Of a stretch of DNA of 64,000 nt, positions 8,691 through 16,994 are shown piece by piece (within the stretch, counting starts at the first letter, position 1; each line of letters begins with the position of its first letter). The notes below the pieces were generated by a model, which did not search any database, was not told the origin of the DNA, and was given only the letters and a program-made list of their open reading frames with translations. This DNA comes from Rhizobium sp. Leaf306 (lineage in GTDB: Bacteria; Pseudomonadota; Alphaproteobacteria; Rhizobiales; Rhizobiaceae). The stretch lies in NCBI RefSeq assembly GCF_001423425.1, contig NZ_LMNX01000004.1:434001-498000 (forward strand). The letters are read 5' to 3'. Position numbers and translations under genes: made by a program.

Positions 8691-8769
8691 TATATCCAGC
8701 GCTGTCGGTGCGGCAGGTTAAGCCCCTCCCCCTTGTGGGGAGGGGTTGGGGGCGGGGTTTTGTTCGACC

Positions 8770-9858
8770 CTACCCCAGCGCATAATCCGCAATCCTGATC
8801 CCCAGCGCCGCCTCGCAGATCGGATAGACCGATGGGTCCTTGACGCTCGACGACAGCGGGATGAGTGTCTTTGGCACATGCAGCAGAAACACCGGCATGC
8901 CGACCTGCAACTGACCGACGCTCATCGGTTCGCCCTGCGGAGACAGCGTCGCGATGATATCCGGGAAGGTGGCGAGGCGGTTGCCGCCGGCATCGTCCAC
9001 CGCCATGTATTCGTTCATGACATGCAGCGTGATCGCCCCGTCGCCGCGCCCAAGCGTGATCGTGCCGACATCGAAGGCTTCCTTGGTATAGACCACGGAT
9101 TTGGCGGTCACCTCGGCCTCGACCAGGATAGTGCCGCCGGTGGTCCTGACGATCGCGTCGATGATGGCAGATCCGCCCTTCGCATCGGCCTCGATAATCG
9201 CCTCGCCAAGCGTCAGCGCCAGACTGATGCCGCCGAGCGCTGCATTGTTGCGCACATAGGACGCGCGCAGCGGATTGCGGCAGGAGGCGATGAAGCCGCC
9301 GGACATGTCCGAGGCGGTGCGAAGGATCGGCGAGACCTTGGCGGTGGCGCCGCGCACGACGAGTTCGATGTAGCGGTTTTCCGCCCGGTTGCCGCCGACT
9401 GCCGTCTGGATCATCTGTTCGGGCGAATTCGCCATGCCGATCGAGCCCATGTCGCCGGTCGGATGGGCGCGCACGTCGCCCACGGCATCGAGCACCTTGG
9501 TCCCGAGGATGGCCGATGGCAGCCAGCCGTTGAGCGTCGAGGATTTGCCGTTCTGGCCGATCATCAGCGCCGCAACCTTTTCGCCGAGCGCATCCTGCAG
9601 CAGCTGCACGGCCTTGACGTAGTCGATGCCCTGCATTTCCCAGGCGGTGGTCGAGGCCGGTGCGCCGATCGCGGCAGCCGTCGCCACCCAGTCGTCGTCG
9701 GACAGTTCGTCGATGGTCACGAGTTCGGGCCTGCCGACCGAGACGGCCGCATAGCCGAGCATGCGGCCGTGATCCGACCAGCCGCCGCCGCCCGCCGCAT
9801 AGACCGAGCCGCCGCGCACCGCCGCCTCGACATCGTTCTCCGTCAGTATGCGACCCAT
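8770..9858 (-). CDS. DUF917-family protein, candidate S-methyl-thiohydantoin desulfurase
   Basis: In this 362-residue protein, the N-terminal block (LTENDVEAAVRGGSVYAAGGGG) and the GDMGSIGMANSPEQ region fit DUF917 (COG3535). I recall that this family has been linked to S-methyl-thiohydantoin desulfurase and to a desulfhydrase step in ergothioneine breakdown; that would turn the thiohydantoin propionate made by the hydratase into hydantoin-5-propionate. The start was chosen at the Met beginning MGRILTEND, 10 bp after the M20 gene, because the upstream frame extension overlaps that gene and lacks coding character. It belongs to one transcription unit with the M20 hydrolase and the hydantoinase. 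The exact substrate is inferred from context. Confidence 0.8.
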   Translation of the reverse strand: MGRILTENDVEAAVRGGSVYAAGGGGWSDHGRMLGYAAVSVGRPELVTIDELSDDDWVATAAAIGAPASTTAWEMQGIDYVKAVQLLQDALGEKVAALMIGQNGKSSTLNGWLPSAILGTKVLDAVGDVRAHPTGDMGSIGMANSPEQMIQTAVGGNRAENRYIELVVRGATAKVSPILRTASDMSGGFIASCRNPLRASYVRNNAALGGISLALTLGEAIIEADAKGGSAIIDAIVRTTGGTILVEAEVTAKSVVYTKEAFDVGTITLGRGDGAITLHVMNEYMAVDDAGGNRLATFPDIIATLSPQGEPMSVGQLQVGMPVFLLHVPKTLIPLSSSVKDPSVYPICEAALGIRIADYALG

Positions 9859-9868
9859 GCCCTCGCCC

Positions 9869-11107
9869 CTATTGTTTGTCGAGTGCCAAGACCGCCTCGT
9901 AGAGAACGGCAGCGCCCAGTGCGATATCGTCGTTGTCGGACCATTCCTCCGCCGCGTGGCTGCGGCCATCCTTGCTGGCAATGAAGATCATCGCAGCCGG
10001 CGCCACCTTGGACAGAAACGCCGCATCGTGACCGGCGCCCGACACCATCGGCCGGCTGGTCGCGCCGATCCGCTGCGCACTTTCGGCAAGCACACCGGTC
10101 ACCATGTCCGACATCGGCGTCGGCGCCGCATGCGACACCCGCCGCGGGTCGGCGATCGTCACGCTGCGCTCCGAGGCCGTCTGTGCACAAAGCGCGGTGA
10201 CGGAAGCGACGAATTCGTCCATCACCGCGTCATCGACGGCGCGCGCATCGATCAGCATGCGGACATGCGAGGGGATGACATTGGCGGCGTTCGGCTCCAT
10301 CGAGAACTCGCCGACGGTGCCGGCAAAATAGCTTTTGCCCGACGCAAGCTCCCGGGCGATCTCTTCGATGCCGAGCACGATGATCGATGCGGCCCCCAGC
10401 GCATCATAGCGTGCATTCATCGGGGTGGTGCCGGCATGATCGGCACGGCCTTCCACCAGGATTTCGAAACGGGAAATGCCGGTGATGGCGCCGACGATGC
10501 CGATATCGACGTTTTCGCGCTCCAGCACCGTGCCCTGCTCGATATGCAGTTCGAGGAAGGCTTTGATATCGGTGCGCGTGAATACGGTGTCCGGATCGCC
10601 GCCGACCTGACGGATGCCGTCTGCGAGCGTGACACCATCGGTGCTGCGCTCCAGCCATTCGGGCGGCCGAACGCCGGTCATGCCGCGGCTGCCGATGCAG
10701 GACACACCGAAGATCGAGACTTCCTCGGCGAGAAAATCGACGATTTCCAGATCGTGTTCCAGCGCGATGCCGGCATCCTTGAGCGAACGCGCCACTTCGA
10801 GACCAGCAATCACCCCGGCAATGCCATCGAACCGGCCGCCGTTCGGCACCGTATCCGTATGCGAGCCGAGCATGATCGTGCCCTTGCCCTCCACCGTTCC
10901 CCTGCGCCGCCCGGTCATGTTGCCGGCGGCATCGATGTGGGTTTCGAGCCCGGCCTCGCGAAAGATCTTCTCGACGTAAGCGCGGCCCTTCAAGAACATC
11001 GGCGTGAAGGCCCGGCGCGCCCAGGGCCTGTCCGGTTCGGTGATAGCAGCCAGCGCCTCGATATCGGCTGCGATCCGGTCGGCGTTGACGGCGAGATTGG
11101 AGGTCAT
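9869..11107 (-). CDS. M20-family amidohydrolase, probable N-carbamoyl-L-amino acid hydrolase
   Basis: This 412-residue zinc hydrolase belongs to the HyuC/allantoate-amidohydrolase branch. LGSHTDTVPNGGRFDG gives the first metal ligands, AEEVSIFGVSCIGSRGMTG contains the catalytic Glu pair, LELHIEQG another ligand, and SGAGHDAAFLSKVAP the C-terminal motif. The family splits carbamoyl amino acids into amino acid, CO2 and ammonia. Next to a hydantoinase, N-carbamoyl-L-glutamate is the logical substrate and L-glutamate the product. It lies 4 bp after the hydantoinase gene. Allantoate is an alternative substrate, but no ureidoglycolate gene is present. Confidence 0.85.
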   Translation of the reverse strand: MTSNLAVNADRIAADIEALAAITEPDRPWARRAFTPMFLKGRAYVEKIFREAGLETHIDAAGNMTGRRRGTVEGKGTIMLGSHTDTVPNGGRFDGIAGVIAGLEVARSLKDAGIALEHDLEIVDFLAEEVSIFGVSCIGSRGMTGVRPPEWLERSTDGVTLADGIRQVGGDPDTVFTRTDIKAFLELHIEQGTVLERENVDIGIVGAITGISRFEILVEGRADHAGTTPMNARYDALGAASIIVLGIEEIARELASGKSYFAGTVGEFSMEPNAANVIPSHVRMLIDARAVDDAVMDEFVASVTALCAQTASERSVTIADPRRVSHAAPTPMSDMVTGVLAESAQRIGATSRPMVSGAGHDAAFLSKVAPAAMIFIASKDGRSHAAEEWSDNDDIALGAAVLYEAVLALDKQ

Positions 11108-11111
11108 GCGA

Positions 11112-12488
11112 TCAAAAATCCTGAAGTGAAAGGTTGGCCGGGGGCCGCACGAACCGGCCGGTGCCGGGCTGCGCCAGCACCTTCGATCCGTCATAGGCGA
11201 GTGTGCCGCGAAGATAGGTTCCGGCCACCTTGTAGGGCAAGGTCATTCCGTCATAGGGCGACCATCCGACGACGTTGTTGCCGGTCTTCGACGCGTCGAA
11301 CACATGCTCTTCCGCCGTCAGCACCGCGATATCGGCGTGCTTGCCGACTTCCAGCGCGCCCTTGACGTGATCGATGCGGAAATGCCGGGCGGGATTGAGC
11401 GCCATCAGCCTTGCTGCCCAGGTGAGCGATACGCCGCGCTCCAGCGCGCCTTTGATGAACAGCGGCACCATGGCTTCGAGACCCGGCAGGCCGGAGGCAT
11501 TGGCAAGCATGTCCGGATTGGTCTTGCGGTCGAGCGACCAGCTGACGTGATCGGTGGAGAGAAGCGTGACATTGCCGGCCGCCAGATGTCGCCAGAGCTT
11601 TTCCACCTCCGCCCGCGGCCGGATCGGCGGATTGCATTTCGACTTGCCGCCGAGCCGTCTCGCATCGGTTTCCTGGTCGAGCGTCAGGTAATGAATCAGG
11701 CATTCGACCGTGGCGCGATGCCCTTGCGCGCGGTAGCCGGCGGCGATCTCGTAACCGCGACCGAGCGAGCAGTGCACCACATGGGCCGGACAGCCGGTGG
11801 CCGCACCGATCTCGTAGATCTCGGTCATCGCCAGAAGCTCGGTCAGCGGCGGACGCGACATCTCGTGGGCACGGTAATCGGTAATGCCGGAGGCCTTCAC
11901 CTCAGCCATCGCCCAGCGGACATATTCGTCGTTCTCGTTGTGGACGCCGGCCGTCAGTCCGGTTGGCGCGATGGCGGCAAAGCACTCAGCCATCAGCGGC
12001 GCAAAAATGCGCGGAAAACGCTTCGGATCGGTCCCGAACGTGGAGAACTTGAAGGCCGCGACGCCGGCATCCACCTGTTCGCGAATGCGCACCGCGCCCT
12101 CCTGCGGATCGACGGTGCCATAAAGCGCGAAATCGACCCGCGCTTGGCTTTCCGCATGAGCAACTTTGCTTCGCACCGCATCCGCCGAGCAGACCAGATT
12201 GCCCTCGTCATAGGGCATGTCGACAATGGTGGTGACGCCACCGGCAGCTGCCGAGCGGGTCGACCAGATGAAATCCTCCTGGTTTTTCTGCGAAAGCGAA
12301 TGAACCTGCGCATCCACGGCACCCGGAAGGATCAGCGACGCGCCGAGATCGTGGCTTTCGCGCGCGGACGGCATCTGGCCCTGACCGACTGACGCAACCA
12401 GCCCGTCGCGGACCGCCACATAACCTTCGGGAACGATGCGGTCGGCAAGGACCAGCGTGCCTTTCAGAACAAGATCGAAATCCGACAT
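11112..12488 (-). CDS. Hydantoinase/dihydropyrimidinase-family amidohydrolase with an altered metal motif
   Basis: This 458-residue cyclic amidohydrolase probably opens a hydantoin ring to a carbamoyl amino acid. The expected ligands include carboxylated Lys147 (AAFKFST), His183 (GVHNEN), His239 (HVVHCS) and Asp313 (STDHVSW). The first metal motif, normally D-x-H-x-H, reads DAQVH (59-63), so one His is replaced by Gln61. AAGGAGA lies 8 nt before the ATG. It is the first gene of the catabolic unit and is divergent from the double-HTH LysR gene. In this context hydantoin-5-propionate is the best substrate guess; allantoin is possible. Confidence 0.82.
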   Translation of the reverse strand: MSDFDLVLKGTLVLADRIVPEGYVAVRDGLVASVGQGQMPSARESHDLGASLILPGAVDAQVHSLSQKNQEDFIWSTRSAAAGGVTTIVDMPYDEGNLVCSADAVRSKVAHAESQARVDFALYGTVDPQEGAVRIREQVDAGVAAFKFSTFGTDPKRFPRIFAPLMAECFAAIAPTGLTAGVHNENDEYVRWAMAEVKASGITDYRAHEMSRPPLTELLAMTEIYEIGAATGCPAHVVHCSLGRGYEIAAGYRAQGHRATVECLIHYLTLDQETDARRLGGKSKCNPPIRPRAEVEKLWRHLAAGNVTLLSTDHVSWSLDRKTNPDMLANASGLPGLEAMVPLFIKGALERGVSLTWAARLMALNPARHFRIDHVKGALEVGKHADIAVLTAEEHVFDASKTGNNVVGWSPYDGMTLPYKVAGTYLRGTLAYDGSKVLAQPGTGRFVRPPANLSLQDF

Positions 12489-12601
12489 CGGCCTGTCTCC
12501 TTGAAGCCTTGAAGCCTTGAGCCCTTTAGCCTTGGGGCGCGCGTTCGATCGGAACCGCTTGGGGGCAGACTAGGAGAATTTGATCGGCAGAGGGATATCC
12601 C

Positions 12602-12621
12602 ATATCGTGAACGCACGATAT
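12602..12621. promoter_or_regulatory. Perfect 20-bp palindromic operator candidate
   Basis: ATATCGTG-AACG-CACGATAT is a perfect 8-bp inverted repeat with a 4-bp spacer. It lies 40 bp before the LysR start and 114 bp before the hydantoinase start, in the 173-bp divergent promoter region, and matches the position of an autoregulatory LysR site. A small tandem repeat of CTTGAAGC lies at about 12502-12520 on the hydantoinase side. Confidence 0.6.
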
Positions 12622-12661
12622 CATTGCTGTCATCCTCTTATATGCTCACCCGGAAGCCGTC

Positions 12662-13876
12662 ATGGACCTTGCCTCGCTGCTGATCGCCCATCATGTGCTC
12701 GCCTTGGGCGGCATCCGCGAAACGGCGAAGGTGCTGGACCGACCGGTCTCCAGCGTCTCTGCCGCGCTGGCAAGGCTGCAGTTTCATATCGCCACACCGC
12801 TGACGACGACATCCGGCAACCGCATCCAGCCAACGCTTGAGGGCGTCAGGATCGGTCGCGATCTGCAGCGAGCTGCCATGCTGGTCGGCGAGCTCTCGGG
12901 TCTCGGCGACAAGGACGGCTCGCCCGAAGACGGAGCCCGGCTTTCCGTACCGCTTCTGGCGCTGCAGCGTTTCCTCGTGGTCGGCCGCAGCGGCAGCATA
13001 AGGCGGGCGGCGCAGGAGATCGGCATCGGCCAGCCGCAGCTGACGCGGCAGATCCGCAGTCTGGAGCGCGATCTCGGCCTTCCCCTTCTCGACCGGGCGG
13101 CCGCCGGCGCCGTTCCCAATGCGAGCGGGCAACGGGTGATCGCTCTCGGAGAAGAGCTCGAAGCGATCTGGCTGAAAATTTCTGACCATGCCGGCGACCG
13201 TTTCCGGCGTGCCGCATCGACGACCCGCGTCGGCTCGGTGACGCCGCTCGGACGCGAAAGCCTGATTGCCCGGATCCTCGCAAAACTTGCCGCCGACTGG
13301 CCGAAGCACATGCCGCGACGGCCGCTCTATATCTCCAGCACCAATGCCGAGGAGCTGCTGTCCGGCATTACCGACCGGACCTACGATCTCGTGCTGGTCG
13401 ACACGCTCGACATGCCGCCCGGCGTCGAACACCGGGTGATTTCGCGGAGCGGACTTGCCATGGTTGGAGCCGCTGATGTGATCGCTGACCATCGCGGCGA
13501 TCTGCGGCAACTGCTGCTGCGTCATCCGATCGCGCTGCCGAGCCTCAAAAGCGGGTTGCGGCAGAAATTCGGGGCGCTGACCGAGGACATCCTAACTGCG
13601 GACGAACGGGCGGCACTGACCTTCGTCGAAATCGATTCCATTCCCGTCATCGCCAACCTCGTCAGCGATCACGGCTATATCGCGCTTCTGCCGCTCTGGG
13701 CCATTCCACAGCCGGACGAGCGGATGGCGGCGATCGCGCTTCCCGAGGCCTACGACATGCATCTGTCGCTTGCCTGGAAAAAGGGAGCGGCCGCCGAGAC
13801 GATTGCCCGCACGGCCGAGCACATTCTGGGCTCGATGACTTTTCCGGTTACAGGACGAAATCCACCAGCAGCTTGA
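12662..13876 (+). CDS. LysR-type regulator with two N-terminal HTH domains
   Basis: This 404-residue protein is about 100 residues longer than a normal LysR protein. Residues 3-62 ([37 protein letters not shown] pattern) form one winged-HTH unit, and residues about 95-155 ([31 protein letters not shown] pattern) form a second, more canonical one. A substrate-binding domain from about 190 on follows. It is divergent from the hydantoinase unit and almost certainly controls it. Its 3' end overlaps the converging mntH gene by 29 bp. The frame is continuous with no sign of a sequencing join. Confidence 0.85.
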   Translation: MDLASLLIAHHVLALGGIRETAKVLDRPVSSVSAALARLQFHIATPLTTTSGNRIQPTLEGVRIGRDLQRAAMLVGELSGLGDKDGSPEDGARLSVPLLALQRFLVVGRSGSIRRAAQEIGIGQPQLTRQIRSLERDLGLPLLDRAAAGAVPNASGQRVIALGEELEAIWLKISDHAGDRFRRAASTTRVGSVTPLGRESLIARILAKLAADWPKHMPRRPLYISSTNAEELLSGITDRTYDLVLVDTLDMPPGVEHRVISRSGLAMVGAADVIADHRGDLRQLLLRHPIALPSLKSGLRQKFGALTEDILTADERAALTFVEIDSIPVIANLVSDHGYIALLPLWAIPQPDERMAAIALPEAYDMHLSLAWKKGAAAETIARTAEHILGSMTFPVTGRNPPAA

Positions 13877-15185
13877 TGTTGAGGGCGCCGATGACGATGG
13901 CGATCAGCCAGGCAAAGGCGCGCAGCCAGAGAGGTGCGACGAAGACGCCCATTTTGCGCTTGTCGGACGTGAACATCACCAGCGGGAAGACCGCGAAGGA
14001 GAGCTGCAGGCTGAGCACGACCTGCGTCAGGATCAGAAGCTCCGCCGTGCCGCCATCGCCGTAGAAGATGGTGACCGCTGCCGCCGGAATGATGGCGATG
14101 CCGCGGGTGATCAGCCGCCGTACCCAGGCTGCGAGCCGGATATGCAGGAACCCTTCCATGACGATCTGGCCCGCCAAGGTCGCTGTCACCGTGGAATTCA
14201 GGCCGCAGCAGAGGAGTGCGATCCCGAACAGCGTCGGCGCGATGGCATAGCCGAGAACCGGTGAGAGAAGATTGTGCGCGTCGCCGAGTTCCGCCACCGC
14301 CGTATGGCCGTTGGCATGAAAAGCGGCGGCCGCCAGAATGAGGATCGATGCGTTGATCAGAAGCGCGAACATCAAGGCGACGGTGCTGTCGATCGTCGCG
14401 AACTTGATCGCCTCCCGCTTCTCCTCGACGCTGTCCCCGTAATTACGGGTCTGGACGATGCCGGAATGCAGATAAAGGTTATGCGGCATGACGGTGGCGC
14501 CGAGAATACCCAGCGCCAGATAGAGCATGTTGGGATTGGTGACGATCTCGGTGGTCGGCGCAAAGCCACGAATGACCTCGCCCCAGTTCGGGTCCGCCAT
14601 GGCGATCTGGATGGCGAAACAAGCGGTAATGACGCCCAGCAAACCGATGACGAAGGCTTCCAGGAACCGGAATCCGAGCTTCTGCAGGTAGAGAATGAGG
14701 AAGACATCGAGCGCGGTGATGAGAACGCCGATTTCCAGCGGAATGCCGAAGATCAGGTTGAGGCCGATCGCGGTGCCGATCACCTCGGCGATATCGGTGG
14801 CGATGATGGCGATTTCGGCAAACAGCCAGAGCATGTAGGCGACGGGACGCGGGAATGCGTCGCGACAGGCCTGAGCGAGATCGCGGCCGGAAGCGACCGC
14901 CAGCCGCGCGCAGAGCGATTGCAGCACGATCGCCATGATGTTCGACAAGAGTGCGACCGACAGGAGCAGGTAACCGAACTGCGAACCGCCGGCGAGCGAC
15001 GTCGCCCAGTTGCCCGGATCCATATAGCCGACCGCAACGAGATAACCGGGACCGAAGAACGCGAACGCCCGCCGGAGCTTCGATCCCTGGCCGCGCACCG
15101 GGATCGAGCGATGAACATCCATCAGCGAGGCATCACCGCCGCTTTTGAGCCAGCCGCTGGAATTCATTCGGGATCGGATATCCAT
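13848..15185 (-). CDS. mntH: Nramp-family manganese transporter
   Basis: This 445-residue proton-coupled divalent metal importer of the inner membrane has about 11 membrane segments. The metal-binding motifs are DPGNW (56-60) in helix 1 and [12 protein letters not shown] in helix 6. Two 16-bp Mur/Fur-like boxes lie just upstream, so manganese repression is likely. An in-frame Met at 15167 is an alternative start; neither has a strong ribosome site. Mn supply fits with the oxidative-stress genes elsewhere in the window. Confidence 0.93.
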   Translation of the reverse strand: MDIRSRMNSSGWLKSGGDASLMDVHRSIPVRGQGSKLRRAFAFFGPGYLVAVGYMDPGNWATSLAGGSQFGYLLLSVALLSNIMAIVLQSLCARLAVASGRDLAQACRDAFPRPVAYMLWLFAEIAIIATDIAEVIGTAIGLNLIFGIPLEIGVLITALDVFLILYLQKLGFRFLEAFVIGLLGVITACFAIQIAMADPNWGEVIRGFAPTTEIVTNPNMLYLALGILGATVMPHNLYLHSGIVQTRNYGDSVEEKREAIKFATIDSTVALMFALLINASILILAAAAFHANGHTAVAELGDAHNLLSPVLGYAIAPTLFGIALLCCGLNSTVTATLAGQIVMEGFLHIRLAAWVRRLITRGIAIIPAAAVTIFYGDGGTAELLILTQVVLSLQLSFAVFPLVMFTSDKRKMGVFVAPLWLRAFAWLIAIVIGALNIKLLVDFVL

Positions 15186-15211
15186 CGTCGATCGTGCTCT
15201 CGTTGTTGCAA

Positions 15212-15257
15212 TTGCAATTCATTCGCACATAAAGATCGTAGTTGCAAATTATTCGCA
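15212..15257 (-). promoter_or_regulatory. Two Mur/Fur-type boxes upstream of mntH
   Basis: TTGCAATTCATTCGCA (15212-15227) and TTGCAAATTATTCGCA (15242-15257) are near-identical 16-mers repeated exactly 30 bp apart, about three helix turns. Each is an imperfect inverted repeat, TTGCAA/TTCGCA. They lie 27-72 bp before the mntH start. In rhizobia the Fur homologue Mur represses manganese uptake genes through TGCAA-rich sites, so these are the likely operators. Confidence 0.6.
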
Positions 15258-15389
15258 ATAAGAAATCCGGAAAACGGGAAACTGTTCCGCGCAGCTTCAC
15301 ATTTTGCGAAACAGCAGTATTTCAGCCATGCTGGGGAGATCTGGTTGCTTCGCGAAACGTGGAGCAGAACCAGTTGATCGGAGAACGAC

Positions 15390-15917
15390 ATGGCGCACGA
15401 TAACGGCATCCGCGAGAACGAGGTTCAGGTCACGCCGCCGGAGGCGAACGATGCGGGGCTGATCTTCATCGGACGCATTTCGACCCCCTGGACTGCACGC
15501 AGCGAAACGCCGCGTCAGGGCAGCCATACCGGACCGATCTGCCGGATCGAGATATTCGAGCCATGGGTTGCGGCCCTGAAGGGCGTTGAGAAATTCGAGA
15601 GGCTGGAAGTCCTCTACTGGCTGCATCAGGCGCGGCGCGATCTGGTTCTGCAGAGCCCCGCCAGCAGCGGCAAGGTGCACGGCACCTTCTCGCTGCGCTC
15701 CCCTGTCCGGCCGAACCCGATCGGGACGTCGATTGTGGTTCTTGAAGGCGTCGAGGGCAATGTGCTTCTGGTGCGCGGCATGGACTGCCTCGATGGCACG
15801 CCACTTCTTGATCTAAAGCCCGACCGGAGCCTGTTCAAGCCGATCGTGTCGCCGCAGCCAGGCGAAGCCGAGCCTGACAGCAACGCACCGACGGCGCATT
15901 ACTGTCAGAAGGCTTAG
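15390..15917 (+). CDS. trmO: tRNA m6t6A37 methyltransferase-family protein (TrmO/TsaA)
   Basis: This 175-residue protein is of the UPF0066/TsaA type. Motifs IGRISTPW (near the N-terminus), RIEIFEPWVAAL, LEVLYWLHQARR and the signature FSLRSPVRPNPIG are all present. Family members use S-adenosylmethionine to methylate N6-threonylcarbamoyladenosine at tRNA position 37. It is somewhat shorter than E. coli TrmO and lacks its C-terminal extension, as in many alphaproteobacteria. It is divergent from mntH and ends 3 bp before the converging ureohydrolase gene. Confidence 0.85.
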   Translation: MAHDNGIRENEVQVTPPEANDAGLIFIGRISTPWTARSETPRQGSHTGPICRIEIFEPWVAALKGVEKFERLEVLYWLHQARRDLVLQSPASSGKVHGTFSLRSPVRPNPIGTSIVVLEGVEGNVLLVRGMDCLDGTPLLDLKPDRSLFKPIVSPQPGEAEPDSNAPTAHYCQKA

Positions 15918-15920
15918 AGG

Positions 15921-16973
15921 TCAGCCCTTCAGTGCAGGGCTGAAGCGGATCAGGCTGAGGATCTCGAACAGCATCTGGGCGCCCGCATGCGCCGTGTTGG
16001 TGGTCGTATCGTATTGCGGCGCCACTTCGACGACATCGCCGCCGACGAAGTTCAGACCTTTGAGCCCGTGCAGGATATCGAGCGCCTGACGGCTGGTGAG
16101 CCCGCCGATCTCAGGCGTGCCGGTGCCCGGCGCATAGGCCGGATCGAGGCTGTCGATATCGAAGGAGAGATAGGTCGGGCCATCGCCGACGATTTCGCGC
16201 GCCTTGGCAATGACGGCGTCGATGCCCATCTTGCCGATCTCCTCGGCATGAATGACGGTCATGCCGCTTTCGAAGGAGAACTCCCACAGATATTCGGCCG
16301 CACCGCGGATGCCGATCTGGATGACCCGTGTCGGATCAAGCACGCCGTCGAGAACCGCGTTGCGGAACGGGCCGCCATGGTGGAACTTGGTGAGATCGTA
16401 GGCGCCGCCCGTATCGCAATGGGCGTCGATATGGATCATTCCGACCGGACGGTCGCGGCCGACCGCCTTGAGGATCGGATGCGTGATCGAATGGTCGCCG
16501 CCGACCGACAAGGGGATCACGCCCGCATCGACGACCTTGTTGAAATGCGCCTCGATATCGTCATGGCTCATTTCCAGCCGGTAACGGCTGCGGAACGGCA
16601 CGTCGCCGATATCGGCCACCTTCATCTCGAAGGTCGGCGCGGTCTTCAGCACGTGATTATAGGGACCGACGCGCTCGATCGTGCGCAGTGCCCGCGGCCC
16701 AAAGCGGGAGCCCGGACGGTTGGTGACGCCGAGATCCATCGGCACGCCGATCAGCGCTACCTGAAGATCGCCGAAATCCGGATTGTCCGCATCGATGTGG
16801 ACGAGCGGCGCATCGAGAAGCGTCGGAACGCCCGCATAGGGGGCCGAGCGCGTGCCGCTTGCGGAAAAGATCCGGTCGGCGACGGCGCGAAATTCCGGAT
16901 CATGGATGCTGCCGCCGTGGCCTTCGCCGTATTTTGCTCGAAGCTCTTCCAGCTTTTTCGTGTCGAACGTCAT
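15921..16973 (-). CDS. Agmatinase-family ureohydrolase
   Basis: This 350-residue binuclear manganese hydrolase releases urea from a guanidino compound. Metal motifs: VGGDHSIT, HIDAHCDT and SFDIDSLDPAYAPGTGTPE. The Asp-His pattern is complete, though a Cys stands where a Thr or Ala is common in IDAHxDT. Agmatine, guanidinobutyrate and guanidinopropionate hydrolases all share this scaffold. It is the last gene of a unit with a polar amino-acid ABC transporter and an argininosuccinate-lyase paralogue, which suggests a guanidino amino acid as the imported nutrient. Confidence 0.85.
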   Translation of the reverse strand: MTFDTKKLEELRAKYGEGHGGSIHDPEFRAVADRIFSASGTRSAPYAGVPTLLDAPLVHIDADNPDFGDLQVALIGVPMDLGVTNRPGSRFGPRALRTIERVGPYNHVLKTAPTFEMKVADIGDVPFRSRYRLEMSHDDIEAHFNKVVDAGVIPLSVGGDHSITHPILKAVGRDRPVGMIHIDAHCDTGGAYDLTKFHHGGPFRNAVLDGVLDPTRVIQIGIRGAAEYLWEFSFESGMTVIHAEEIGKMGIDAVIAKAREIVGDGPTYLSFDIDSLDPAYAPGTGTPEIGGLTSRQALDILHGLKGLNFVGGDVVEVAPQYDTTTNTAHAGAQMLFEILSLIRFSPALKG

Positions 16974-16994
16974 GTCGGTTTCTCCAGGTCTTTC

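Noticed and set aside
8107-8798. Several short open frames on both strands in the repeat array
   Set aside because: They translate the tandem repeats in all frames and repeat the same peptide, so they are artefacts.
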